Shown: positions 8,336-17,298, counted from the stretch's first letter. The stretch: 46,725 nt of DNA from Oscillospiraceae bacterium (GCA_016291435.1 JAEEXH010000014.1:1-46725); one strand, 5' to 3'. Notes: generated by a model not told the origin, from the letters alone. Made by a program: numbers and translations.

Positions 8336-10717
8336 TTATTCTGCGGTGAGCTTTTCGGTCCAGTAGCGCTGCCCGTAGATATCGGTGAAGCAGTAGAGCA
8401 CTTCTGCCTCGCCGTCCTCGAGCTTCACGTTGCTGAGCTTCATCTCCTCGGAAACGATCATCTGATCGCCGAGATAGTAGCTGTCCTCATAGGTGCCGTC
8501 CTTGGTGTAGTAGTCGCAGACGAAATCGAGCGTATCGCCGACATTCAGCTCGGTTGCGCTCTTTGCGACGGTGTCGGTCTCGCCGTTGCGGTAATCATAC
8601 TCCGCGCCGGTGATATAGCCGCTCTTGTGATCCTTGTCGAATGCGACAAGCAGCTTCACGCGGTCGCCGTTGAGCATCGCCGGGATGTAGCCGTAGAAGC
8701 TCCAGCCGTCAGCGGTCTCGATGGACTCTGTGTGATAATATGCGACCGGCTGCCCGTTGACTGCGAGCCAGTCCTTGCCGAGATCGGCGATCAGATTGCC
8801 GTCATCGTCAAACGCATAGGTGTTGTCAAGACCGAGGTCGATCATGCCGTCGCCGTCGGAGATGAACATGCCGCGGTCGAGCTGATTGACGAGCTTCCAC
8901 TGCGCTTCCGGCAGAGACAGGATGTAGTCGCTGCCCTTCTGCTGCCAGACAAGATTTGCAGGATCGAAGGAATTGTTTGCAATATACTGCGAGACATATT
9001 CATCCGTGAGAGAGTCATCCTCCATAAAGCCGATGTTCGAGGAATCGAGCCCCGCAATGCTTCTGTCGGAGGTGCCGCCCATAAAGCCGGAGAGGAGCTG
9101 CCCGATCAGATCGGCGCTGCCCGCGCTGCCGGAGGAGGAACCGCCGCCGCCCAGGATGCTGCCGAAGAGCGAACCGAACGGAGAACTCATATCACTGCCG
9201 CCTGCTGCGATCTGACCCGAGGTCGTCATCTTCGCATACATATTGATGCACTTGGTATACGAGGAATCCATGTTGATCTGCGCATAGGTATTGGACGCAG
9301 AGCTTACATACTTCGGGCTCTTCGAGGGGAAGAAGATCGAGACGCCGTAAGCGTTCGTCATGTTGGCGCCCGTGCGGTTATACTTCACGGCACCCTTGAT
9401 CGACTCGGAGAGCGCCTTGCCCTCTGCGGTGCCAAGATTGAGCGCGAAGTGCACCAGGTCAATCTGGTCGATGCGGGAGCTTGCCGCAAATTCGCGGGTC
9501 TGGTTGCGCGCATCGGAAACACCCTGGAACTGATCGCCGGAGAGCTGCGTGCTGACAGAATCCGCAAATGCCGTCAGATCGGAAGGCACGGTGTTGGCAA
9601 ATTCCGCAAGGTCGATGACAGAGAGCGTGGTGAGCTGTCCCGGGCACTTTCTGCCGCACTGTGTCACGAAATCATCGACGATATTTTTACCGATCTCCAC
9701 CGTCGGCATCGAGGTATTCTGCCCGAGCTTCGTCATCCAGTCGGTGTAATACCAGCCGATGCCGGGCTCGGTTTCCTCAGAAGCGATGAGGTAATCTGCG
9801 TAATTGTTGAGCATCAGGGCATTCTCCGCGGTTGCCATCAGGCAGGCATCGAAGCCGATGAAGTCAAAGGTCGTGCCGGAATTCTTGAGCGCACGGCTGA
9901 TGCCGGCAAGATCCATTGAGCCCTTGGAGGCAAACTTCTCATCGTAGCCGTAGCCTGTGACGGATCCCCCGCCGTGATCCCAGAAGATGAGTTCATTGCG
10001 GTTTGCGGGGAAATTCTTGGTGCAGTAGTTGATGAACTCGGTGAGCGTAGCAGGATCGGTCATCGCCTTTGCGCCCATATCCGCCTCAAGACGGTTCAGC
10101 TTGCCGTCCCTGATCTGATAGATCTGGTTTGTCTGCGTGCTGATGCCGTTGATCTTCCAGCCCTTGCAGCCGCCGGTGTAGACAATGACATTGACATTGT
10201 CGCCGTAGGAAGCGCCTGCGATCTCCTGCATATCGGAGGATGCCATGCCGTTTTTCGATTCCAGGTCGGTGCCGCACATATAGATCATGAAGGTGATCTT
10301 ATCCTGCCCGTTTCCGAGAATCTGCGTGCGCTTCTCGCGGGTACCCTGCGCAACGGAGGTATCCGCCTGCTGGGTGTTCGATGCGGTGTTGCTCTGCTGC
10401 TGCTGGGAATAGCCGCTCTGTGTGTCCTGATAGGGCAGTGCGCCGCCGTCGTTGAAATCGTAATTGCCGCCGCCTCCGCCGAGACCGCCGCCTGCGAAAA
10501 TCGCGATCAGTGCGCCGATGATGGCGAGCAGACCGCCGCCGCCCGCTGCACGGGTGATGGTCTTTCTGCCGTTTCCGCCGCCGGAAGAATTCTGTCCGGC
10601 ATGTCCGCCGCTCGAGCCGACAGGACCCGTTCCGAGCCCGTCGCCGCGTCTGTGTGCGCTGGCACTGCCGGTGACTTCCTTCTCACGGCCGGCCGGTCTG
10701 TTTTGTCTGGGATCCAT
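8336..10717 (-). CDS. Membrane-anchored clostripain-family (C11) cysteine protease
   Basis: A 793-residue protein. Residues 1-55 are hydrophilic and Gly/Arg-rich. A glycine-rich transmembrane helix follows (about 58-77), then a low-complexity Gln/Ser/Thr linker (about 96-125) and a C11 peptidase domain from about residue 140 (ITFMIYMCGTDLES). The catalytic dyad is visible: His248 in FWDHGGG and Cys292 in GFDACLMA. A long C-terminal region (from about 540) with a Gly/Ser-rich insert may be a separate substrate-binding part. The topology places the protease outside the cell, N-terminus in. Clostripain relatives cleave after Arg and often mature by self-cleavage. The start at 10715-10717 is chosen for its GGAGG site 7 nt away; a 15-codon upstream extension would enter the promoter leader. 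Confidence 0.88.
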   Translation of the reverse strand: MDPRQNRPAGREKEVTGSASAHRRGDGLGTGPVGSSGGHAGQNSSGGGNGRKTITRAAGGGGLLAIIGALIAIFAGGGLGGGGGNYDFNDGGALPYQDTQSGYSQQQQSNTASNTQQADTSVAQGTREKRTQILGNGQDKITFMIYMCGTDLESKNGMASSDMQEIAGASYGDNVNVIVYTGGCKGWKINGISTQTNQIYQIRDGKLNRLEADMGAKAMTDPATLTEFINYCTKNFPANRNELIFWDHGGGSVTGYGYDEKFASKGSMDLAGISRALKNSGTTFDFIGFDACLMATAENALMLNNYADYLIASEETEPGIGWYYTDWMTKLGQNTSMPTVEIGKNIVDDFVTQCGRKCPGQLTTLSVIDLAEFANTVPSDLTAFADSVSTQLSGDQFQGVSDARNQTREFAASSRIDQIDLVHFALNLGTAEGKALSESIKGAVKYNRTGANMTNAYGVSIFFPSKSPKYVSSASNTYAQINMDSSYTKCINMYAKMTTSGQIAAGGSDMSSPFGSLFGSILGGGGSSSGSAGSADLIGQLLSGFMGGTSDRSIAGLDSSNIGFMEDDSLTDEYVSQYIANNSFDPANLVWQQKGSDYILSLPEAQWKLVNQLDRGMFISDGDGMIDLGLDNTYAFDDDGNLIADLGKDWLAVNGQPVAYYHTESIETADGWSFYGYIPAMLNGDRVKLLVAFDKDHKSGYITGAEYDYRNGETDTVAKSATELNVGDTLDFVCDYYTKDGTYEDSYYLGDQMIVSEEMKLSNVKLEDGEAEVLYCFTDIYGQRYWTEKLTAE

Positions 10718-10770
10718 ATTTGCATCCTCCGTTTTTTCAAGTTTCTGCCGAAATCCCGGCATACACTTAT

Positions 10771-10799
10771 ATTTTACTGATATTCCGCCATTTTGTCAA
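10771..10799 (-). promoter_or_regulatory. Promoter of the clostripain gene
   Basis: TTGACA (10794-10799), 17-bp spacer, TAAAAT (10771-10776) on the minus strand. The -35 box overlaps the last codons of the phosphoesterase gene. The predicted start near 10764 is followed closely by a 5-bp hairpin (10746-10750 with 10757-10761). Confidence 0.8.
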
Positions 10800-11383
10800 G
10801 ATTCTGACGGAAATTCCCCGGCAAAATCCTGTGCCGCCTCACCGAGCCGCCATGTGTGATAGCAGCTCCCGTCCAGCATTTTCCATGTAAACGCGCCGTT
10901 TTCAAGCGCAATATAGCTGTGCGGCGAACCCTCCTTCGGGATTGAAACAGACCCCGGGTTCAGCACGGTGATGCCGTCTTTCGCGGTGCAGAGCGGGACA
11001 TGCGTGTGACCGTGCAGCAGCACATCGCCCGGGCAGAGCGGCGGCAGCGCCTCTGCATGGAAGTGATGCCCGTGCGTGAGGAATATCATGTGCCCTTCCG
11101 ATTCCAGCAGCGCATAATCCGCGAGAATCGGGAACGGCAGCACCATCTGATCGACCTCTGTGTCGCAGTTGCCGCGCACGCAGAGAATCGTCTTTGCAAG
11201 CGGCGAGAGCATCGCGATGACCTCCTTCGGGGCATAGTCCCGCGGGAGATCGTTGCGCGGTCCGTGATAAAGGATATCGCCGAGCAGAATGAGCCTGTCG
11301 GCGTGCTCCGCTTCAAACTGCCGGAGCATTTCGCGGCAGTAATACGCCGAGCCGTGGATATCCGATGCGATCATGTATTTCAT
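10796..11383 (-). CDS. yfcE: YfcE-like metallophosphoesterase
   Basis: A 195-residue calcineurin-like phosphodiesterase of the YfcE/MJ0936 class. Metal-binding blocks appear in order: ASDIHG (D-x-H), LLGDILYHGPRN (GD), VRGNCD (GNxD), LTHGHHF (GH) and LLHGHTHVP (GHTH), followed by LNPGSVSIPKEG. The family hydrolyses phosphodiesters with Mn2+; the physiological substrate is generally unknown. The start is the ATG at 11381-11383 with GAGG 5 nt upstream; a GTG two codons earlier overlaps that site and is less likely. It begins 13 nt after the ADP-ribosylglycohydrolase stop, so the two form an operon. Confidence 0.88.
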   Translation of the reverse strand: MKYMIASDIHGSAYYCREMLRQFEAEHADRLILLGDILYHGPRNDLPRDYAPKEVIAMLSPLAKTILCVRGNCDTEVDQMVLPFPILADYALLESEGHMIFLTHGHHFHAEALPPLCPGDVLLHGHTHVPLCTAKDGITVLNPGSVSIPKEGSPHSYIALENGAFTWKMLDGSCYHTWRLGEAAQDFAGEFPSES

Positions 11384-11396
11384 AGGCACCTCATTC

Positions 11397-12539
11397 TCAC
11401 ATTAAACGCCGTCTGCATGCGCCGTACTTTCTTTCCCATCTCACAGGATCCGTCGGCGTGCCCTTCCATGCCGTGCAGAGATCGTCTGCCAGCGTAAGGA
11501 TCGTATCATGCAGCTCCAGATCCGTTTTGTATTTCTCCGGAATCGCATCATAGCCGATGATGAGCCCGAGAATATTTCCTGCGATTGCGCCTGTCGAATC
11601 GCTGTCGCCGTCATGGTTCACCGCCGCGGTCAGCATGCGGTCGAAGTCATCCCGGTATTTCACGGCGCAGTAAAGCGCAATCGCCAGCGCTTCCTCGCCG
11701 ACCCATCCCTCGCCGAGCTGTCCGATTGCCGCACGGTCGCTGATCTCCGGCTGTTCTGCCAGAGCAATCGCCTTTTCAATCAGCTGCCGCAGCGCAGCCG
11801 CTTCGGGGTAAGACGGATAGATCTGCTCCAGCTCAGCAGCCGTCTCTTTTGCGATCTTCGGAAGTGAGCCGTTCTGTTCGTAATGACAGAAGACGTGCAC
11901 GATATGTGTCAGCGCCGCAGCCGGAAGCCAGCCGAGCGGATGGCCGTGTGTTATCGCAGCAGCATCGGCACCTTCCGCGTAATCCAGACACCTGCCCTGG
12001 GCAGTCACCCCGATCGGCGCAGCACGCATCACGCCGCCGCAGCCCTTGCTGTTGTTGCAGGGCACGCGTACCGTGCCTGCTGCGCCCTCCGAAAGCGCAC
12101 TGAGACAGGTATTTCCCGGCGCTCGGCGGACATACATCTCCGGCAGATCTGCGAGCCAGGTAAATGTCCTGGGTTCACGCCTGCGGCGCAATCCTCGGAG
12201 CAGTCCCGCGCCCTCGCCGCCGCCCCCGTCATACGAAGAAGTCTGCGTCTGATACCAGTCGAGATATGCCCTGCGGATACAGGCGTTCTGATCGCATTGA
12301 TGCACGCGCGAGAGGATGATGCCGTTTACAGTAAACATCGTCATCTGCGTGTCATCCGATATGCGCGCCAGGCCGTCCTGCAGCGCATACTGTGTAATGC
12401 CTCTGCTGCCGTATCTTTCCTCAATGTCTCTCCAGCGCAGAAACTCGACCGCATATCCAAGCGCATCGCCTGCGGCACCGCCGATCAGGCAGCCGCGGAT
12501 TCTGTCCCGATCCTGCTCAAAGCCCGATCCGTCAGACAT
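11397..12539 (-). CDS. ADP-ribosylglycohydrolase (DraG/ARH family)
   Basis: A 380-residue cytoplasmic enzyme of the all-alpha ARH fold that removes ADP-ribose from proteins, nucleic acids or small molecules using two Mg2+ ions. The metal-ligand motifs are present: GAAGDALGYAVE at the N-terminus, SDDTQMTMFT (about 60-70) and NHDGDSDSTGAIAGNILG near the C-terminus. The start ATG at 12537-12539 follows GAAGGAGGG; 31 further in-frame upstream codons overlap the promoter and are excluded. It is the first gene of a two-gene operon with the YfcE-like phosphoesterase. No nitrogenase genes or ADP-ribosyltransferase are nearby, so a DraG role in nitrogen control is not implied. Confidence 0.88.
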   Translation of the reverse strand: MSDGSGFEQDRDRIRGCLIGGAAGDALGYAVEFLRWRDIEERYGSRGITQYALQDGLARISDDTQMTMFTVNGIILSRVHQCDQNACIRRAYLDWYQTQTSSYDGGGGEGAGLLRGLRRRREPRTFTWLADLPEMYVRRAPGNTCLSALSEGAAGTVRVPCNNSKGCGGVMRAAPIGVTAQGRCLDYAEGADAAAITHGHPLGWLPAAALTHIVHVFCHYEQNGSLPKIAKETAAELEQIYPSYPEAAALRQLIEKAIALAEQPEISDRAAIGQLGEGWVGEEALAIALYCAVKYRDDFDRMLTAAVNHDGDSDSTGAIAGNILGLIIGYDAIPEKYKTDLELHDTILTLADDLCTAWKGTPTDPVRWERKYGACRRRLM

Positions 12540-12573
12540 ACAGATCCCTCCTTCTCCGTAAAATGCTGCTTTT

Positions 12574-12602
12574 ATTATACTCCCCGAACCGGCGAAAGTC
12601 AA
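12574..12602 (-). promoter_or_regulatory. Promoter of the ADP-ribosylglycohydrolase operon
   Basis: TTGACT (12597-12602), 17-bp spacer, perfect TATAAT (12574-12579) on the minus strand. It lies back to back with the plus-strand promoter at 12627-12655. Confidence 0.85.
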
Positions 12603-12626
12603 GCGGAGAGCACATGTCTCCCCCGC

Positions 12627-12655
12627 TTGCAATCTTACAGAGACTATGGTATAAT
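12627..12655 (+). promoter_or_regulatory. Promoter of the DHH phosphoesterase gene
   Basis: TTGCAA (12627-12632), 17-bp spacer, perfect TATAAT (12650-12655). Only about 25 bp separate its -35 box from that of the divergent operon, so the two could influence each other. Confidence 0.85.
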
Positions 12656-12695
12656 TGTACTGTAAACATCCGCACGCATCAGAAAGGAGCAGAGC

Positions 12696-13691
12696 ATGCT
12701 GTTATCCGTACCCGCATTTGCAGAGCGTCTCCGCGAAGCCTGTGCAGAGAAGAATGCCGCATTCCGCATCGTATATCATATCAATCCTGACGGCGACTGC
12801 ATCGGCTCGGGCTATGCACTCGCCATGATCCTCCGGGCGCTCGGCGCAAAGACTGCCGTCACCGGCAGAGACCCTGTGCCCGCGCAGTTTCGCGAATTGA
12901 CCGACCGCCTGCCGAATGACAATCTGCCCGACGGCGCACTGTATATCGGCGTAGACGGCAAAGACCGCTCCCGCACCGGGCAGACCTTGCAGGAAATGCC
13001 CTACGCCTTCTGGATCGACCACCACGGCAGCCCCGAAACGCAGGCGCCCAGTGAGCTGGTGCTCCCGGAACGGAGTGCCTGCGGCGAGATCGTGCTGGAG
13101 CTTGCAGAAGCGCTCGGCGTGCCCGTCACGCCGCAGATGGCAGAGCTGCTCTATACTGCACTCGTCACCGACACAAACTGCTTCCGCACGGTAAGCACGA
13201 ATGCCGTCTCTTTCAGATCGGCGGCGCGGCTCACGGAATACGGCGCGGATGCCTACGGAATCGCACGGCGCTATGCGATGGTGAAATCACCCGCAAGGCT
13301 TGCGATCGAACGGACGGTCTTCGGCAAGATGCACACGCTCTGCTGCGGCAGACTCGTGAGCAGCGAGATCCTGCTCTCAGATCTTGCGGATGCAGGCATC
13401 GCAGAGCAGAACGCCCCTGAGCTGCAAAACATCAACGGGCTGCTGGAGGTCATCGGCAGCGCGGAAATGACCGTCATGGTGCGCGAATACCCGGAAGGCA
13501 CGCCCGAGGGCAGAACGCGCTTCTCCGTGAAGACAACCTCTGCAAAGCTCTCTGCACGCGACATTGCCGAGCAGATGGGCAACGGCAGCGGACACCCGCA
13601 GGCAGCAGGCGGATTCAGCGATCTCACACCGGGTGAAGCACGCGCAAAGCTCGAAGCACTCTGCGCAAAGGCGCTCGAAGCTGCTGAATAA
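12696..13691 (+). CDS. nrnA: DHH/DHHA1 phosphoesterase, NrnA-like oligoribonuclease/pAp phosphatase
   Basis: A 331-residue cytoplasmic enzyme that in this family degrades short RNA oligonucleotides (nanoRNA) and dephosphorylates pAp, and in some members cleaves cyclic-di-nucleotide products such as pApA. DHH motifs are visible: HINPDGDCIGSGYAL (motif I), GVDGKD (II), WIDHHGSP (III, the DHH) and LLYTALVTDTNCF (IV). The C-terminal DHHA1 domain ends with GNGSGHPQAAGGF, the GGGH-like substrate-binding block in its NrnA form. The ribosome binding site is AAAGGAG, 6 nt before the ATG. It has its own promoter, and the next gene follows after 67 nt, so co-transcription is likely. Confidence 0.85.
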   Translation: MLLSVPAFAERLREACAEKNAAFRIVYHINPDGDCIGSGYALAMILRALGAKTAVTGRDPVPAQFRELTDRLPNDNLPDGALYIGVDGKDRSRTGQTLQEMPYAFWIDHHGSPETQAPSELVLPERSACGEIVLELAEALGVPVTPQMAELLYTALVTDTNCFRTVSTNAVSFRSAARLTEYGADAYGIARRYAMVKSPARLAIERTVFGKMHTLCCGRLVSSEILLSDLADAGIAEQNAPELQNINGLLEVIGSAEMTVMVREYPEGTPEGRTRFSVKTTSAKLSARDIAEQMGNGSGHPQAAGGFSDLTPGEARAKLEALCAKALEAAE

Positions 13692-13758
13692 CCTTCCGCT
13701 GCTTCAGCAGTGCCGGTGCTGCAATCATAATCACGAACCGAAACGGAGGCGGTCACCT

Positions 13759-14844
13759 GTGAAAGGCAGGAAAGTAGTCAGGATTATCGGTATGATCATC
13801 CTGAGTCTGTCAGTTCTGTGGCTGCTCGTCTGGATCAGCAGCCGCATCCGGCTGAGACAAGACAGCGCATTTCTGATCGAAAGCGGCTACTCCCGCCCGG
13901 TTTCGGTCGGCGATCATTCCGTCAATGTGCTCTCTTACGGAAACGAAAACGGACAGCACCGCATCATTGCAATCGCCGGATTCGGCGATCCCGACCCCTG
14001 TATATCGTGGAGACGCATGACCGCTGCGCTGGAAGAAGAACATCAGGTCATCTTCGTTGACCGGGCAGGCTACGGGTTAAGCGATCACACAACACAGGAA
14101 CGAACTGTCGAAAATATTGTCTCGGATTACAGGGCTGCGCTCAGAAATGCAGGTGTTGAAGCCCCGTATATCCTGCTGCCGCATTCCATCGGGGGCATCT
14201 ATGCTTCCTACTGGGTCAGCAAATACCCGGAGGAAATCGAAGCGGTTGTTTTCATGGATACATCGGAGATCAGGGAATACGCACCCGATCAGATGCGGAC
14301 AGACCCCGATCCTGCGTTTCTGCGTGCATACCGGCTTGATAAAATGGGCGCAGGCGGGCTCGGCAATCTTCTCCTGAAAACCATGCTGCCGGAAAAGGCG
14401 TATTACACGGATGACGAACAGCGTGCGGAATATGCACTGGCGCTGCTGACCTTTCAGAATTCCGACGTCATTGCAGAGGACGCCATGATGTCCCGCAATA
14501 TGAACACAACATGGAATATGCTTGTTCCGAATGATGTTCCAAAGCTGTATATCTCTGCGGAATTCGGATATACGGCAAAGGAACAACTGATCGCAGACGG
14601 CGGACTGGACAGAGAGACTTATCTGAAATTCTTTCATCTGGATGCAGATACGGATGATGATGCGCTGTATGACAAGTATCTGGCATTCTGCAAAAAGATC
14701 CGCGAGAACACCCTCTCTGTCTATGCGGATAAGCTCGGAAGCTGTGAGATTGTGTGTCTGCCGGGCGATCATTGCATTTACGAGCAGAAACCCGCTGCAT
14801 GTGCCGAAGTCATAAACGGTTTTATAGATAAACTGAACGGATAA
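13759..14844 (+). CDS. Membrane-anchored alpha/beta hydrolase
   Basis: A 361-residue protein with one N-terminal transmembrane helix (about residues 8-28) and an extracytoplasmic alpha/beta hydrolase domain. Seen are the oxyanion-loop region AIAGFGDP, VDRAGYGLSD (strand beta4 turn), the nucleophile elbow LPHSIGGIYA (Ser in HSIGG, with Pro where Gly is usual) and the catalytic His in PGDHCIYEQ. The substrate is unknown; relatives are esterases, peptidases or haloperoxidase-like enzymes. The start is a GTG at 13759-13761 with GGAGG 9 nt upstream. The frame stays open far upstream into the nrnA gene, but that part is its shadow. It ends at a strong hairpin shared with the convergent GH3 gene. 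Confidence 0.78.
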   Translation: MKGRKVVRIIGMIILSLSVLWLLVWISSRIRLRQDSAFLIESGYSRPVSVGDHSVNVLSYGNENGQHRIIAIAGFGDPDPCISWRRMTAALEEEHQVIFVDRAGYGLSDHTTQERTVENIVSDYRAALRNAGVEAPYILLPHSIGGIYASYWVSKYPEEIEAVVFMDTSEIREYAPDQMRTDPDPAFLRAYRLDKMGAGGLGNLLLKTMLPEKAYYTDDEQRAEYALALLTFQNSDVIAEDAMMSRNMNTTWNMLVPNDVPKLYISAEFGYTAKEQLIADGGLDRETYLKFFHLDADTDDDALYDKYLAFCKKIRENTLSVYADKLGSCEIVCLPGDHCIYEQKPAACAEVINGFIDKLNG

Positions 14845-14851
14845 ACACAAT

Positions 14852-14881
14852 GCCCCTGCGCACTTTGACATGCGCAGGGGC
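14852..14881. terminator. Strong hairpin terminator between convergent genes
   Basis: GCCCCTGCGCA (14852-14862) pairs perfectly with TGCGCAGGGGC (14871-14881) around an 8-nt loop. Flanking U-tracts are weak on both sides. It probably ends both the alpha/beta hydrolase and the GH3 transcripts. Confidence 0.75.
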
Positions 14882-14906
14882 AATTCTGTACGGCATCTGT
14901 CTGCTT

Positions 14907-17171
14907 TTACCCGCGCTTCACCCTGCGCAGCGCCGCATACAGCGCCTCACGCTTCTCTGCCGGGCAGTTCACCGTATCCATGATCCTGCCGAGCGGATCC
15001 TGCGAAGTATACTCATAGCTCGTCAGCACAGCCGTCCACGGCAGCCCGTTTTCGTCCATGAATCCGCGGAGAATCTCACAGAGCGCATCGTTTTCCACAA
15101 CCGTCTTGACCGCGGTCTCTGCACCGTAGGTGTAAGGCGACTGCACATCTGCATAGACCTTTGTGAAGACCTGCACATCCTGCGCAGAGAAGCCTGCACC
15201 GATCACATAGCTGCCCTCCTCGAAGGTGCGGCAGTGCAGATTCGGGTCATAGCTCTCGAAGGCAGAGCGGCGGAGCGTGAAGCTGAGCGTCTTTTCCTCT
15301 CCGGCTGCGAGCTCTGCCTTGCGGAATGCCTTGAGCTCGCAGAGCGGCTTTGTCAGCGAGGACTCAGGGTCATGGATATAGAGCTGCACAACGGTCTTTC
15401 CGGCGCGGCTTCCGGTGTTCTTCACCGTGACAGTCACCGTTACGCTGTCGGTGAAGATCTCAGTGTCCGCCGTGATCGAGGTCAAGGCAAAATCCGTGTA
15501 GGAGAGCCCGTGACCGAAGGGATACAAACACGGCATATGCAGAGAAGTATACCAGCGGTATCCGACGAAAATGCCCTCGCCGTAGGTCTCCTGCATGCCG
15601 TCGCCGGGGAAGTTCAGCGAAGTCGGCATCAGGCGGTCATCACGCGGGAAGGTCAGCGGCAGATGCCCGGAGGGGTTCACCTTGCCTGCCAGAATATCCG
15701 CGAGCGCTGCGGCGCCCTGCATGCCGGGCAGGAAGCAGCAGAAAATCGCATCGAAGTCATTTTCCAGACCGCAGAGCGCGACCGGCGCGCTGATATTCAG
15801 CACAAGGATCTTGCGCTGCCTGCGGTTTTCCGCTCTCGCACAGAGATTCCGCATGCGGGTCATCTCCTGCTCGGGCAGGCGGATCGACTTGCGGTCATTG
15901 CCCTCCATGCCGCGTGTGGAGCAGACATAGATCACGGTATCGGCGCCGTCGAATTCATCGAGCTGCACCGCCGCAAACTGCTTCCGCAATGCACTGAGGA
16001 ACGAGACATTGCGCGTGGTGTTGATATGTGCGCTGCCCTCGCCGCAGGTCAGGAGCTGATCTGCATGCTCGCCGAGCAGCATGATCTTCGCGGAGGACGG
16101 CAGCGGGCAGCATCTGCCGCGGTTCTCGAGCATGACAATGCCCTCTGCCGCAGCATCGTAAGCCGCCTTGTCGGTCATCGCAAGGTCGATTTTCCCGGTC
16201 GGCGCCTTGCCGTATTTCTGCGCAAGACGCTTCATGCGCTCTGCCGACTGCGCGAGCTTTTCCGCATCGAGCGAGCCGTCTGCGAGGGCTGCGGTCAGGG
16301 CATCGGGCGCAACAGGTCCCGGCATATTGAGATCGGTGCCGGCATTGAGCGCCGCCGCCGGATGATACACCGCACCCCAGTCAGACATCGTGACGCCTTC
16401 AAAGCCCCATTCCCCGCGCAGAAGATCGGTGAGAAGCGCCTCGTTTTCGGTGCAGGGCGTGCCGTTGATCGCGTTGTATGCCGCCATGACAGTCGCACAG
16501 CCTGCCTCGACACATGCCTTGAAGCCGGGGAAATAGATCTCATGCAGCGCACGCTCGGAGATCGTCTCATTGATGCCGAGCCGGTTGGTCTCCTGATTGT
16601 TCGCAGCAAAATGCTTCACATTCGCCGCAACGCCCTCTGCCTCGACGCCGCGCACCAGCGCAGGTGCAAGCTGCGTCACAAGATACGGATCCTCGGAGTA
16701 GCCCTCGAAGCATCTGCCCGCACGCGGGTCGCGGTGAATGTTGACATTCGGGGTGCCGAGCAGCACATGCACGCCGAACGCACGCGCCTCATGCCCCAGC
16801 GCATGTCCGACCGCTTCCACGGTCTCCGCATCCCATGTCGCGCCGAGCGCCATGCCGGGCGGATAGCAGCCGGGCGGCGTCATCTCAGGGATGCGTGCGC
16901 GAAGCTGCTCACAGATCCAGTCGTAAAGCGCCTTTGCGCCCTCCTCGGAGAGCTGCTCCGGCTCGTAGAAATGCGCGAGCACATCCCGCAGTGCGCTGCC
17001 GCCGATGCCGGTCTTGCCCGCATAGCTCAGCATATCGCCGAAGAGCTGTTCATAGTTCATGCCGGTGCCGCCGTCGAGCAGCTGCAATCTCGGGATATTC
17101 TCCTCCGCCAGACCGCCGCTCCCGAAAAAGCTCTGCCCGTTGACAAGATAGATCTGATCCTGCTGTGTCAT
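14907..17171 (-). CDS. Glycoside hydrolase family 3, beta-glucosidase type
   Basis: A 754-residue GH3 enzyme that should hydrolyse beta-linked glucosides, xylosides or oligosaccharides from the non-reducing end. It has the (beta/alpha)8 domain first, with HFAANNQE and the nucleophile motif GFEGVTMSDWGAV (Asp264). The alpha/beta sandwich domain contains MLLGEHADQ and the YVCSTRGMEGNDRKS region, and a C-terminal FnIII-like domain carries VTVKNTGSRAGKTVVQLY. There is no signal peptide, so it acts inside the cell on imported oligosaccharides and complements the secreted depolymerases. GGAGGAG precedes the ATG. It is monocistronic, with its own promoter and a leader hairpin that could attenuate transcription. 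Confidence 0.92.
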   Translation of the reverse strand: MTQQDQIYLVNGQSFFGSGGLAEENIPRLQLLDGGTGMNYEQLFGDMLSYAGKTGIGGSALRDVLAHFYEPEQLSEEGAKALYDWICEQLRARIPEMTPPGCYPPGMALGATWDAETVEAVGHALGHEARAFGVHVLLGTPNVNIHRDPRAGRCFEGYSEDPYLVTQLAPALVRGVEAEGVAANVKHFAANNQETNRLGINETISERALHEIYFPGFKACVEAGCATVMAAYNAINGTPCTENEALLTDLLRGEWGFEGVTMSDWGAVYHPAAALNAGTDLNMPGPVAPDALTAALADGSLDAEKLAQSAERMKRLAQKYGKAPTGKIDLAMTDKAAYDAAAEGIVMLENRGRCCPLPSSAKIMLLGEHADQLLTCGEGSAHINTTRNVSFLSALRKQFAAVQLDEFDGADTVIYVCSTRGMEGNDRKSIRLPEQEMTRMRNLCARAENRRQRKILVLNISAPVALCGLENDFDAIFCCFLPGMQGAAALADILAGKVNPSGHLPLTFPRDDRLMPTSLNFPGDGMQETYGEGIFVGYRWYTSLHMPCLYPFGHGLSYTDFALTSITADTEIFTDSVTVTVTVKNTGSRAGKTVVQLYIHDPESSLTKPLCELKAFRKAELAAGEEKTLSFTLRRSAFESYDPNLHCRTFEEGSYVIGAGFSAQDVQVFTKVYADVQSPYTYGAETAVKTVVENDALCEILRGFMDENGLPWTAVLTSYEYTSQDPLGRIMDTVNCPAEKREALYAALRRVKRG

Positions 17172-17225
17172 ATTTTTCTCCTCCGCTGCTTATTGTGTAA
17201 TATCTGAATGCAGAGCCCATCCGGC

Positions 17226-17243
17226 AAAAAACGCCCGCGGGGC
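17226..17243 (-). promoter_or_regulatory. Possible attenuator hairpin in the GH3 leader
   Basis: On the minus strand a short GC stem (GCCC/GGGC, 17233-17243) is followed by G and six T (17226-17231), between the promoter and the start codon. It resembles a weak intrinsic terminator. The stem is only 4 bp, so function is doubtful. Confidence 0.3.
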
Positions 17244-17269
17244 TGCAAAACGCACAGAAATCCAGTTTC

Positions 17270-17298
17270 ATTCTACCATATCCGTCTGCCAAAATCAA
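17270..17298 (-). promoter_or_regulatory. Promoter of the GH3 gene
   Basis: TTGATT (17293-17298), 17-bp spacer, TAGAAT (17270-17275) on the minus strand, giving a leader of about 90 nt. Confidence 0.7.

Noticed and set aside
11397-12539. DraG role in nitrogen fixation
   Set aside because: The family motifs are present but no nitrogenase or DraT gene lies nearby.
14850-17207. 785-codon plus-strand frame opposite the GH3 gene
   Set aside because: Mirror frame of a GC-rich gene; Arg/His/Cys-rich composition and no recognisable domain, whereas the GH3 frame is complete.
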